A stretch of 64,000 nt of DNA from CAZWSC01 sp964636385 (GTDB lineage Bacteria > Eisenbacteria > RBG-16-71-46 > CAIMUX01): the NCBI GenBank assembly GCA_964636385.1, contig CAZWSC010000096.1, positions 124,001 to 188,000 of the forward strand, read 5' to 3'. Of this stretch, positions 53,442 to 63,600 are shown one piece after another; the first letter of the stretch is position 1, and the number at the start of each line of letters is the position of its first letter. The position numbers and the translations under genes were made by a program. The notes beneath the pieces are model-generated. The model ran no database searches, had not been told where the DNA came from, and worked only from the letters and a program-made list of their open reading frames with translations.

Positions 53442-53461
53442 CGCCGGGCCGATCAGCCCCG

Positions 53462-53553
53462 ATGCGACATGACTCAGCGGGCGACGTTCAGCCCCGACGC
53501 GACGCGGCTCCGCGCGCGGTCCGGCCGTCCCGCGCCGTGGAGCCATGTCGCAT
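53462..53553. repeat. Long-range inverted repeat between convergent genes
   Basis: ATGCGACATGACTC (53462-53475) pairs with GAGCCATGTCGCAT (53540-53553) with one mismatch, enclosing 64 GC-rich bases that can fold further. It fills almost all of the gap between the TPR-barrel and C25 protease genes, 21 bases past the first stop and 13 bases past the second. It is a plausible two-way terminator or mRNA 3'-end structure. Confidence 0.5.
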
Positions 53554-53566
53554 GCAGGCCATTCAC

Positions 53567-56500
53567 CTATTCAAGATGCAGCAGCTTCCTCATCCCGGAG
53601 CGGCCGCCCGCATCAAGCCTGTAGAAGTATACTCCGGAGGGAACCTCGCCGCCGTGGTCATCCCGGCCGTTCCAGACAACAGTGTGAGCTCCGGCAGGCA
53701 GGGACCCATCAACCAGGCTGCGGACCCTGCGACCCTGCACATCGTACACGGTAAGCCTTGCCGACGATGCCTGCTCCAGCGAGAACCGTATCGCCGTATC
53801 CCTTGAGAACGGATTCGGCCGGTTCTGGAACAGCACGAAGGCGGACGGCGTGTCCGGATCCCCGACCGATGCCGATGCGGCACGGAACACCTCGATGCCG
53901 AAGTCGTCAATGGCCGCCTCAACAAGCCCGGGTGAGCCAAGGTCACATGCCACCCAGCGGAAAACCACCTGGTCGGTCAACTCGATGAACTCCGTCAGAT
54001 CGAACGAGCGCTCCCTCCAGAAGTTCTCATGAGAATCGACACGTTCCAGTGGCACCCAGTCCAGGCCTCCATTGCCGGAGACATCGATTATGAAGGTGTC
54101 GTCCGCGCTGTTGCCCGTGATCGCCCACCAGCGCCAATAGGTGACGAAAGCCCTCTCCTGGCCGCTCAGGTCGAAGGTCGGGCTCATAAGTGTTGTACAG
54201 CCATCGTCGACATCGTTGTATCCCGGGCCCTGGCCGGCTGTGTGCTGTCCTGTGATGAAACAGATGACCCCGGGGTCGGGTGTGTGGTCATGATCGGGCT
54301 GGACCGGATCGCCGTTCCACTCAGTTCCTATCGGATCGGCCCGCTCCCAAAGGCCAGCCGTGGCATCGTCTCCCGGCACCCCCGTGATCCAGTCGGTGTC
54401 CTCCGGGTCCTCCACGTCGTAGAAGTAGAACATCTCCGTGATCAGGAAGGTCAGGAAGTCCGCCGGAGCGCCGTGCGGGTAGACCGATTCCCAGCCCGCG
54501 TTGTCCCGTGCCTGGACGTAATAGTCGATCGTCATGCCGGATGGCAGGCCCGGGATCTCCCCGCTCCAGCCATCGAGTGAAAGCGTCATGGGGACGGGGA
54601 TCCAGCCTCCTCCGTTCACCCTGTATATGACCTCAGCCGAAGCGATGCCGCTTGCATCGTATATGCTCGCGTCCACGACGTAGGGGCCGGTGTTGTCGGT
54701 GGTCCTCTCCAGCACCGTAACGTCGGTTATCTCGGGGCCGGCGATGTCGGTAAGGGAGAAGTTGAGCTGGGTTGTGGATGACTCGTTTATCGTGACCGCA
54801 TGGGCGGTGTCCGGCTCAAAGCCGGCCGCGCTTGCCGTGATGTCGAAGGTTCCGATCGGTGCACTCCCCCCGTAGCTCCCGTCGGCCGAGGTGTAGAAGA
54901 CGCGACCGCCTCCGAGTATGGAAACCTCCGCTCCCGGAATGGGTGCATTCATGTGGGACGCGTTTATGACCATCCCTTCGAGTACGCCGGTGGGCTGGGC
55001 GGCTATCGGCATGAACCGTATCGCGCGGCCTGCGGCCAGCGTGGCCGAACCGGGTGTGTAAAGGTTGAAGTAGGTGTAGAGCAGGCCGACTGTCTGGTCC
55101 CGGTTCTGGATCCCGACTGTGGCGTAGCCGTCAGTCGTGTCCACGTTGTTTACCGTGTGGTACTGCATGTCGATGATCCCGTCCCCGGAGACGGTGGGGT
55201 AGTGGGCGGGATCGTGCAGGATGACCTGGAAGGTTTCGAGGTGGTTGCCGAAACGGTTGCGCATCCTGCTCCACTGGCAGATCCACCTGTTGTTCGCTGC
55301 ATCGTACCGCTGGAATACGCCGGCGCCCCCGGACTGGTAGAGATCGTCCCAGAACACCGCCACGAGGTTCTGGGGCGATCCTGCGGACGGGATTGTCCAG
55401 TTGCGGTAGTCGGTGAGATAGGTGTCTCCGAAGGCCAGCCAGCCGTTTGAACAGACAGTCACGCGGTCGAAGGTCTCCCCGTAGTACTGGAAGGTGAACG
55501 GCAGGTTGATGGTCCGTGACTTGTCCTGGTGCTCGCCGTAGTCGCCGAGAACTATCTCGGCGCCTGTTCCGCCGTAGTTGGGATCCACCTCGATCCAGTC
55601 GTACGTCGGAGACTCCAGGTACGAGGTGTCCGTATTGTCGAATGCGTAGTAACCGTAGGCGTCAGGACCGGTGGGATCGGTTGCCGTGCGAAGCCCTATG
55701 ACCAGGGAAAAACGGGTCGTGTCGATCACGCCGCCGTTGAACGTGGTGATGATCTCGAACGGGGCTTCATGGCCGGCAAAGGTCTCGTCGGATGCCTCAA
55801 CAGTGAAACGGTTGACGCTGTTCGTTTCGTTTCCGCCCATCGGTATGTTCGGGTAGGATCCTGACGGGTCGACAACCGTGATCCACGGGCTGGCGGAGGT
55901 CAGGACTGCGGTGATGCCCGAGGCGTTCTCGTCCCCGGTGTTGTTCAGGCGAACGGCCAGGTCCACCGTCTGGCCGGGATCGATCCTGCCGTTCCCGCCG
56001 TCTCCGTACAGCGTGACAGTACCCGCCACGAACTCGGCCGAGGAAACGGTGATCTCCACAATCGACTGCCAGTTGCTCATTCCCGACACGATGTCGAGCC
56101 CGAAGCGGATGACATGCCCGTTCGGACACGCGGGATCGAGGGAGAAGACGTAGTCGCCGCTGCTCCACGCCGTCTGGCCGCCGGCGATGTTTCCGTAGGT
56201 CTGGTTGTCGCTGATGAGTGTGACGTACGGATCATCGGTCGTGAGCTCCGCCGAAACGGAGTTTGCAGTCTGGCTTCCGAAGTTCCGCAGGAGTATCGGG
56301 AGCCCGACTGTCTCACCGGGATTCAGCCGTCCGTTCCCGTTCCCCTGACTGTCGTCAAGCTCGTAGTCCTGGAAGCCGACGTACTGAAGCGGGATTGTGA
56401 CCGGCATGTCGGCCAGGTAGGGCTTGTGGTCATACTTCGTTACCGTCACTTGCATTGTGCCTGTTGTGAGGGCACTGACCGGGAGCTGGCAGAAACCGGA

Positions 56501-58393
56501 AGCGTCCGTGTATCCCACCGACCAGGTTTCCGTCCCCTTCATGAGGCAGACCTTCGCGCCGGCCACCGGCATGAACCCCTGGCTGACCGTTACGTTCACT
56601 GCGTTCGTGCCAACGGCTATCTGCGATGGATGCGACACCGTCATGGTGGCAGGGTATGCCGTCCATACCGGAACGGCAGGGTCTCCCATCAGGTTGTTCC
56701 AGTACGAGTTTCTCGAAACGGCATAGGTCTGTCCCGGGTAGTTGATGTACAAGCCAAGCTTGCCCATCGTGAGGGCGGCCCCCATCTCCCGTATGTCCGC
56801 GTAGATGACCGCATGCCAGGTGCCCTTGGTCATCGCGTTGTTGTACCGTGTGTTGGTGCTGGAGGTGGCAGTGCCGATGCAGCCTATCGTGCCCTTCGGG
56901 TTTCCAACCGAACCTGCCCGGAGGAAACCCTCCGACCGCGTTTCGTTCTCGCTGGCGAAGTTTCCGGTTCCGCAGGTGCTGATGGTGCCGAACGGGAGCC
57001 GGTAGCCATTCGTCAGCTGGTAGGTGTTCGAGTTGCTCCAGCCGCTCATTCCCAGCCACCCGCGGTAGCAGAAGACGGTGGATCCCTGGTTAAGCGATGC
57101 AGTCATCTGACTGGTGAAGCTGCCGCTGTATATGGTGTCGACTCTCGTGTAGTTCAGTTGGAGCAGGCGTGTCTTGACCCACTGCATCAGCTGAACACAA
57201 CTGAAGCCGGATATGCTCGGATCCCCGGCGAGGGTTGCCGCCGTGAACCAGGATGGATCCTGCGTGTAGGGGTTCCTCTCGTACCCCATGATCTTGTCGA
57301 TGATGACGTCCAGATGCGTCGTGTTCTGAATGCTCAACCTCCCGATGTGGACATCGAGGAGTATGTCGTCTCCTTCCAGCTGGCCGTAGGGATGGTCTCC
57401 CTCCCCGCCGCCGGAGTGGAACCATGTGGGTATTGCGTAGGAGCCGTTGTGGTCGCCGACGATCGCTATGTACTCGGGCGGGTACTCCCAGTTGTCGTAG
57501 GCGTTCTGTATGTAGTTCTTGATGCTGCTTGTCGTGGTGCCGGTCTCGGCGGTGGTGGCCAGGTAGACCCTGGTGCCGCTGCGCCTGCGCCATTCCACCA
57601 GCGGTTCGAGCCGCGACGTGACAGCCGAGCTGTTCGGGCAGATGATGAGATACGTGCCGTCCTCCACGGCCCTGTCTCCCGCGAAGTCGTCGTAGTTGAT
57701 CACGGCCTCTCTGTATATTCTGTCGAACGAACGGGGGATTGGGCGGGACTCGCCTGTTCTCTGGTTTGTGAGGTTCTCCCCCTCGAAGGAGAGTTCAACC
57801 CGGATCCGCCTGGCCACACGGATCTTTTCCATGGCAGGGTTGTAGCTGACCGGCTGGAACGTAAGCGAGGCCACCCGGAAGCCCCGCATGAGGGCGGGAT
57901 CGCCCGTGATGACGGGATGAGCGTTGCCAAAAGAGTTGACCGCATAGGCGGCGCTGTCCAGGACCAGCGATGCCGCATCCCTGGGTTGAACGGGGAGAAT
58001 GCGGTAGCCGTCGTACTCCTCCTCCTCCAGGACTGTGTAGGAAATGCGGACGTCCGCCCTGTCCGGAATCGCCACCAGACGGCCGAAGACGGGAAGACCA
58101 GGCTGCCCGATCTCGCCAGCATCGCCCCCTCCCGGGATGCTCAGGGTATGAAAGACCTTTCCGTCGATCATGTCCTCGGCAACGGCCAGCGTCGGGAGCT
58201 CGAACTCCATCTCCACGCCCTGCCTGCTGCTCGACAGAAGAGTGATCCCAGGGATTTCATCCGGCGCACCGTTTCCGAGGATGCGCAGCGTCGGCATGTC
58301 TGCCGATGCGGGAACGGCGAAGATCACTGCGAACAGCACTGCGGCGGCAGGCAGCAGCCTGCTGTGACGGGTGAGGCGATACAAGAGGCTCAT
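53567..58393 (-). CDS. Giant C25 (gingipain-like) cysteine protease with FlgD-like tail
   Basis: A 1608-residue secreted protein, the largest in the window. A signal peptide (residues 1-31) and propeptide (about 32-230) lead to a C25 catalytic domain. The dyad is His334 in GEGDHPYGQ and Cys474 in ISTCGTGNF. Then follow Ig-like beta domains (about 600-900), a module with LPFTFQYYGETFDRV and SNGWLAFGD (about 930-1130), a carboxypeptidase-regulatory-like domain (about 1135-1215), further domains including a MAM-like region (about 1400-1510), and a FlgD-like tail (about 1520-1608; WNGRDDHGGEVPSGVYFYRL). Family C25 proteases degrade host or environmental proteins outside the cell. ATG at 58393 follows GGGGGGAACTG. 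Confidence 0.9.
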   Translation of the reverse strand: MSLLYRLTRHSRLLPAAAVLFAVIFAVPASADMPTLRILGNGAPDEIPGITLLSSSRQGVEMEFELPTLAVAEDMIDGKVFHTLSIPGGGDAGEIGQPGLPVFGRLVAIPDRADVRISYTVLEEEEYDGYRILPVQPRDAASLVLDSAAYAVNSFGNAHPVITGDPALMRGFRVASLTFQPVSYNPAMEKIRVARRIRVELSFEGENLTNQRTGESRPIPRSFDRIYREAVINYDDFAGDRAVEDGTYLIICPNSSAVTSRLEPLVEWRRRSGTRVYLATTAETGTTTSSIKNYIQNAYDNWEYPPEYIAIVGDHNGSYAIPTWFHSGGGEGDHPYGQLEGDDILLDVHIGRLSIQNTTHLDVIIDKIMGYERNPYTQDPSWFTAATLAGDPSISGFSCVQLMQWVKTRLLQLNYTRVDTIYSGSFTSQMTASLNQGSTVFCYRGWLGMSGWSNSNTYQLTNGYRLPFGTISTCGTGNFASENETRSEGFLRAGSVGNPKGTIGCIGTATSSTNTRYNNAMTKGTWHAVIYADIREMGAALTMGKLGLYINYPGQTYAVSRNSYWNNLMGDPAVPVWTAYPATMTVSHPSQIAVGTNAVNVTVSQGFMPVAGAKVCLMKGTETWSVGYTDASGFCQLPVSALTTGTMQVTVTKYDHKPYLADMPVTIPLQYVGFQDYELDDSQGNGNGRLNPGETVGLPILLRNFGSQTANSVSAELTTDDPYVTLISDNQTYGNIAGGQTAWSSGDYVFSLDPACPNGHVIRFGLDIVSGMSNWQSIVEITVSSAEFVAGTVTLYGDGGNGRIDPGQTVDLAVRLNNTGDENASGITAVLTSASPWITVVDPSGSYPNIPMGGNETNSVNRFTVEASDETFAGHEAPFEIITTFNGGVIDTTRFSLVIGLRTATDPTGPDAYGYYAFDNTDTSYLESPTYDWIEVDPNYGGTGAEIVLGDYGEHQDKSRTINLPFTFQYYGETFDRVTVCSNGWLAFGDTYLTDYRNWTIPSAGSPQNLVAVFWDDLYQSGGAGVFQRYDAANNRWICQWSRMRNRFGNHLETFQVILHDPAHYPTVSGDGIIDMQYHTVNNVDTTDGYATVGIQNRDQTVGLLYTYFNLYTPGSATLAAGRAIRFMPIAAQPTGVLEGMVINASHMNAPIPGAEVSILGGGRVFYTSADGSYGGSAPIGTFDITASAAGFEPDTAHAVTINESSTTQLNFSLTDIAGPEITDVTVLERTTDNTGPYVVDASIYDASGIASAEVIYRVNGGGWIPVPMTLSLDGWSGEIPGLPSGMTIDYYVQARDNAGWESVYPHGAPADFLTFLITEMFYFYDVEDPEDTDWITGVPGDDATAGLWERADPIGTEWNGDPVQPDHDHTPDPGVICFITGQHTAGQGPGYNDVDDGCTTLMSPTFDLSGQERAFVTYWRWWAITGNSADDTFIIDVSGNGGLDWVPLERVDSHENFWRERSFDLTEFIELTDQVVFRWVACDLGSPGLVEAAIDDFGIEVFRAASASVGDPDTPSAFVLFQNRPNPFSRDTAIRFSLEQASSARLTVYDVQGRRVRSLVDGSLPAGAHTVVWNGRDDHGGEVPSGVYFYRLDAGGRSGMRKLLHLE

Positions 58394-58767
58394 CAGTTCC
58401 CCCCAATATTCCTTGCTCATGTGACTGCAGGTCATGCGAAGAACCCCCAGGCACAATTCGGCAGATCCAGGTACGAGGGCGCGGGAGATGGAGGCACTGC
58501 GTTATGCGTAGACCAATTTCCCGCACGCAGGAAGATATCAGACAAATGATACACCATCATGGGGTTCCGATGGAAGCACAAGGTCGGTCCGGAGGCCGTA
58601 AAGTTCTTCTTCCGGAACTGCTGCAGGCACAGGATCAGCCTTCCATCCGTAAGGCCTTTGCCGGGGGCAGGTTCTTCGAGTGCACGATGACAGTCACGCT
58701 TCCGCTGTGCTATACTTAGGGTTGCTGTATCCAGCACTATGATCCGACAACCCTAGGGGGATTCGCC
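58394..58767. other. Divergent region between C25 protease and beta-helix genes
   Basis: About 374 bases with no supported gene. On the plus strand it holds the promoter at 58687-58716. On the minus strand a TATCAT box (plus-strand ATGATA at 58546-58551) could serve the protease, giving a leader of about 145 bases, but its -35 is poor. Confidence 0.4.
58687..58716 (+). promoter_or_regulatory. Predicted promoter of the beta-helix gene
   Basis: ATGACA (5/6) and TATACT (5/6) are 18 bases apart, 51 bases before the start codon at 58768. The -10 TATACT matches that of the C10 protease promoter, so the two secreted proteins may share control. Confidence 0.55.
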
Positions 58768-60417
58768 ATGAAGAGCCTTCTCGTCGCCGTTATCCTGGCC
58801 GTTCCGGTCCTCGCCCATTCAGCCCAGGCCGGGACCCTTCACGTTCCGAGCCAGTATCCGACCATTCAGGCGGCTGTCGACGTTGCCGTTCCCGGCGATG
58901 TAATTGTCGTTGCAGCAGGGATATACGATGACAACACAAACCAGTCCAGCCCAACCGACACGACCAGGTGTGTCGTCAGGATGAAGTCCGGCATCACCAT
59001 AAGGGGTGCCGGCATGGGAGAGACGATAATTGACGCCCTGAGCCGCGGCCGCGGGATCTACTGCGAGGAGGTGGTTGACGCCACTATTGAGCACCTGACT
59101 GTGAGGGGGGCCTGTACCCCGAGCTATGGCGCCGGGATCTTCTGTTACAACGGTTCTTCTCCGGTTCTGAATGAGCTCGAGATCACCGACAACGACGATG
59201 CCGCGCTCCTCATAATGAACAGCTCCTCTCCGCACGTGATCAACTGCATGGTCACAGGCAATCATTCCAAGCAGGGTGGAGGCATATCCATCGAGAATGA
59301 GAGCAGTCCCGTCTTTTCGAACACCACCATCACCGGGAACAACGCACCCGTGGGCGGTGGGGCTTTCATCCGCAACAACTGCAATGTCCTTTTCGAGTAC
59401 TGCACAATCTCCACCAACCAGCTCGACTCTCCGAATGCAAGCGGGGGCGGTTTGGCGATCGTCAACGCCAATGTGACTCTCAGGCACTGTGCAGTCGAGA
59501 ACAACTCCGGCACGGGCTCGGGGGGCGGCCTGGCCATACTCGACTACGCCAATCTGACCGCTGAGAACACCCGGATCGTGGGCAACTCGACATCAGACCA
59601 CTACGGCAGTGGAGGCGGCATCTACCTCGAGTTTGCCAATGCGACCCTGACAGAATGCCTTATCGCGGACAACACGACCTCCGGGATAGGCGCAGAAGGT
59701 GCGGGGATCTATGCGATCTTCGCATTTCAGCTGGACCTGACACAGTGCACCATTGCAGGAAACCTGGGCGAGGATTCGAGTGTCGTCGGGGGCGGTATCA
59801 CGGCCTTCTGGGCCAACCCGGCGATCTCAAAGTGCATAATCGCGCTGAACTCCGGCAGGGGTCTTCACTGTCTCGACGAAGCCGTCCCGGTTGTCTCCTG
59901 CACGAACATCTTTGGCAATCCCGGCGGCGATGAGATCTGCGGGACCGACGCCGGTGGCAACTTCATCCTGGATCCGCTCTTCTGCGACGTCGGGGCAGGC
60001 GATTACCGCCTGCAGGATGCGTCCCCCTGCGCTCCCGGCCAGCATCCTGACGGCGCCGGGGTCTGCGATGGGGATCGCCTTGGTTCCGAGCCGGTCGGAT
60101 GCGCCCCTGTCTCGGTCGAAGAGCCCATCGAGGCTTCCCGCGACCGGGTCCTCTGGAGCGAGCCGAATCCCGGGATCGGCGGTACCGCAGTCCACTTCAC
60201 GCTGCGGAATCCGGCGGTAGTGCGTCTTACCGTGCACGATGTGACCGGCCGGGTTGTCCGCACACTGACAGAGGGCACCGCCGGGGTGGGATTGCACCGC
60301 GTAGCCTGGGACGGCCGGGACGACACGGGCTCGCAGGTGCCGGCCGGCGTCTACTTCGGGAGGCTCACCATGGGAGGATCCCTTGCCGGGACGCACAGGC
60401 TGGTCCTGGTTCGTTAG
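58768..60417 (+). CDS. Secreted right-handed beta-helix protein with FlgD-like tail
   Basis: A 549-residue exported protein. A signal peptide (residues 1-21) leads to LHVPSQYPTIQAAVD, the usual entry into a right-handed parallel beta-helix. About twelve coils follow (residues 40-400) with Asn/Gly-rich turns and repeated GGG-ISIEN/AF-type rungs, as in pectate-lyase-like or PbH1 repeats. No lyase active-site residues are certain. The end (about 465-549; SEPNPGIGGTAVHF, WDGRDDTGSQVPAGVYFGRL) is the FlgD-like module. It could bind or cut polysaccharide outside the cell. ATG at 58768 follows GGGGGATTCGCC. Confidence 0.82.
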   Translation: MKSLLVAVILAVPVLAHSAQAGTLHVPSQYPTIQAAVDVAVPGDVIVVAAGIYDDNTNQSSPTDTTRCVVRMKSGITIRGAGMGETIIDALSRGRGIYCEEVVDATIEHLTVRGACTPSYGAGIFCYNGSSPVLNELEITDNDDAALLIMNSSSPHVINCMVTGNHSKQGGGISIENESSPVFSNTTITGNNAPVGGGAFIRNNCNVLFEYCTISTNQLDSPNASGGGLAIVNANVTLRHCAVENNSGTGSGGGLAILDYANLTAENTRIVGNSTSDHYGSGGGIYLEFANATLTECLIADNTTSGIGAEGAGIYAIFAFQLDLTQCTIAGNLGEDSSVVGGGITAFWANPAISKCIIALNSGRGLHCLDEAVPVVSCTNIFGNPGGDEICGTDAGGNFILDPLFCDVGAGDYRLQDASPCAPGQHPDGAGVCDGDRLGSEPVGCAPVSVEEPIEASRDRVLWSEPNPGIGGTAVHFTLRNPAVVRLTVHDVTGRVVRTLTEGTAGVGLHRVAWDGRDDTGSQVPAGVYFGRLTMGGSLAGTHRLVLVR

Positions 60418-60460
60418 GGCAGACTTCACACACACATGTCTCTCGCGCTTCTTGCTCCGC

Positions 60461-60501
60461 GGGCTGCCGGATGATAGGGTCTTGATCGTCCCCGGCAGCC
60501 C
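60461..60501 (+). repeat. Inverted repeat after the beta-helix gene
   Basis: GGGCTGCCGG (60461-60470) and CCGGCAGCCC (60492-60501) form a perfect 10-bp stem with a 21-base loop, 44 bases past the beta-helix stop. There is no T tract. It is a possible terminator or 3'-end structure. Confidence 0.45.
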
Positions 60502-60673
60502 GACACTGCTCTATCCCACGCTGTCCGGCCGGGGACGCCGGATGATCTCCATTGAGGGGGCAAACTACGCCGGCCCGGTGAGACTGCGGGGAGCCTGTCA
60601 GCCTTGGTCGTGAAGTGCGCGTGTATGCGCGTCTCGCGATCCCGCGGTGCTCAATCGGGCCTGGGAGGGAACC

Positions 60674-63600
60674 GTGTACAGGTTGTCGACTTCGGCTACG
60701 CATGCGTCAGGTTCGTCAACGAGGCTTTTCCGGACGGATCGTCCGGTGACAGGGCAGGCGATCAGTCTCCCGCGCCATCTCATGAGATGGGTCGGTCCTT
60801 TGCTCGCATCGGTGCTGGTCCTGCTGGGTCTGCCGGATTCGGCTCCGGCGGCGCTGTCGCTCCGGCAGGCCGTGGATGCGGACCTCACGATCCGCCTTCA
60901 GGGGCAGATCGCCGATCTGCAGGAGTCCTCAGTCCGCCTGGCCATAGTGCCTGACGGCCGCAAAGCTGCCGGAGCCAGGGTGCTCCTTAACGGCACGGAT
61001 GCCACCGGAGACGGCCTCGTGGAGGTCGGGCCGCCATTCACCGTTCGGGGTGTGCAGTTCGTCCCGGTGATCCAGCATCCCGCCGACCCGGGCAAGGGAC
61101 TCGGCCCCGTCGAGATCGAGGTTGTCCTGGATACGGAGCCCGATGATGCATCGAAGCTCCTGGGTCAGAGCCGTGCCCGCCGGTTCAGCCGCGGGTTCTA
61201 CAGGCCCCTCGCCAGGTTACTCGACGAAGAGCAGCTTGCCGCTCTCGAGTCGGATCTGCCCGGTTCCTACCTCATCATCTCTGCCCCGCAGTACCAGGCC
61301 GCTGTTGAGCCCCTTGCGCAGTGGAAAAGGGAGAAGGGGTATGTGACCGAGCTCGTGACCACCGACCAGGCCGGCGGGAGCGTGGCCCAGATCCGGGAGT
61401 TCGTCTCGGACCGCTATCGCAACGCCGATGTTCCGCCCCAGTTTGTCCTGCTTGTCGGTGATGTCGACGTGATGCCTGTGGGAACCTTCGACGGCAGCGT
61501 CACCGACCACTACATCAGCATGATCGACGGTGACGACTTCCTGCCTGACCTCAGCGTGGGAAGGCTTTCCGGGACCGGCTTGGTGGACATCCAGACGTTT
61601 GTGGCTAAGATCCTCCGGCATGAGATGGATCCGTACCGCGAAGAAGGAGGCGAGTGGTTCAGACGCGGTCTGATGGTTGCAGCGAACTATGCCTCCACAA
61701 CCCCCATTGCCACATCCCGATGGTGCAGGCTCCAGCTGCTGGATACCGGCTTTTCGCAGGTCGACACGCTGTTCCACCCGCCGTTGCCTTACAGCAACGG
61801 CCACTTCTTCATCAACCCGAAGGTGAACGCGGGGGTGTCGATCATCGGATATCGCGGCTGGGCGCGAGGCCACCAGGGCTGGGAGCCGCCCATCTACGTG
61901 CGGGAGCACGTTATGGCCCTGGAGAACGGGTGGAAGCTTCCCGTGGTGATGAGCTTCGTCTGCCGGAACAACGACTTCGGGCACCGCGAGCAGTGCTTCG
62001 GCGAGATCTGGACGAACGCCGGGAGTCCCGACGCACCGAAAGGAGCGGTTGCCTTCCTCGGCAACAGCCACCCCTGGTCCCACACCCGCTTCAACGATGC
62101 CCAGGCCTTTGGCACGTTCAACGCCATCAGGGAGGGGCGTGCCAGGACGCTCGGACAGCTGATGGATGCGGGCAAGTACGAGAACCTCGTGCAGTTCCCG
62201 GCGCAGTTGTACTACGAGGACTTCCGCAGCGCCGCAGTGGAGTTCTACTACTTCATCTACAATCTCCTGGGCGATCCCGAGATGGAGCTCTGGCTGGCGG
62301 AGCCCGTGGACATCGCTGTAGGACACCCCGCCTCGATCTACATCGGGACCGACCTTGTTGAGGTATCGGTTGAGGATTTCGCCACGCAGGGACCTGTGGA
62401 AGGGGCGCGCGTCGGGATCTCCCAGGGCCGGTCGGTTCTGGCGCTCGGCTTCACTGATGCGCATGGGATGGCCAGGATCCCGATCTCGATACTCTCGGGC
62501 GATCAACCTGTCAAGGTCACCGTGACCGGTGCAGGTGTGCAGCCGTATCAGGAGTCGATTCCGGTTTCGCAGTCTGCCTCGGCGATGCTTGCGGTCTCCG
62601 GGATGCTGATCGTGGACAGCGGCGAGGGCGAGAGCCGGGGCAACGGAGACGGCATCCCGAATCCGGGAGAGACGATCGAGTTGCATCCGGTTCTGTACAA
62701 CCATGGTGCGGAGGCGTCCGCACCGATACCGGCCGGACTGTCCGCGGATACCGGCATCGATATAGTCACCGGCACTGCGAACTATCCCGCCATCCGGCCG
62801 GGAGACGAGGCGCACCCGGACGAGCCTTTCGTGATTACCCTGGACAGGGATCTTGCGGACGGAAGACAGCTGCTCCTGCGGATCGCCGGACTGGGGCCGA
62901 GAGACGCCCATCCCGTGCTCAACGTACATGCACCAGCGCTTGTGTACGATGGGCACACCCTGGATGGAGACGGGCACCTGATGCCGGGCGGGCGCTCCCT
63001 CCTGAGCGTTTCCGTGCGAAACGGGGGGAACCAGGCTTCGGGCAACGTTGTGGCGGTCCTCCGTTCGCTCCTGCCCGACCTGGCGGTGGTCACCGATTCC
63101 ACAGCCGACCTTGCGCCCATCCCCGCAGGCGAGCGCGGCGAGTGTACACGGGAGTTCGAGGTCCAGGTTCTGGACGGTCTTGCCATCGGGCAGGCGGTGC
63201 CGTTCATGCTGACCCTGACCGCCCCGAACGGCCGCGTGGAGATGACTTCGTTCTCAATGCTGGTGGGCGAGGTCGACTACCGGGCGCCCATTGGCCCGGA
63301 CGCCTACGGATACTATGCATACGACAACTGCGATACCGACTATCCCGACAGTGCGCCCGTGTATGACTGGGTGACGGCATCGACGGCTTACGGCGGATCG
63401 GGAACCCGTCTGAGCCTGAGGGACCAGGACCTGGTTCTGGTGGATCTGCCATTCACCTTCACCTACTACGGACGTGACTACGACCAGATCCTGGTAAGCG
63501 ACAACGGGTGGATCTCCTTCGACACAACCCCCTACTACGACTGGTTCAACTGGAGCATGCCGAGCGCATACGGAAACGCCGCCAGGATCGCCCCGTTCTG

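Noticed and set aside
56114..58549. An 811-residue open frame on the plus strand antisense to the C25 protease
   Set aside because: It mirrors the codon pattern of the real minus-strand gene, has no motifs, no membrane or signal features and no ribosome-binding site; long antisense frames are expected at this GC content.
61217..62977. A 586-residue minus-strand frame inside the second C25 protease
   Set aside because: Shadow of the plus-strand gene, which has catalytic residues and shared modules; the shadow has none.
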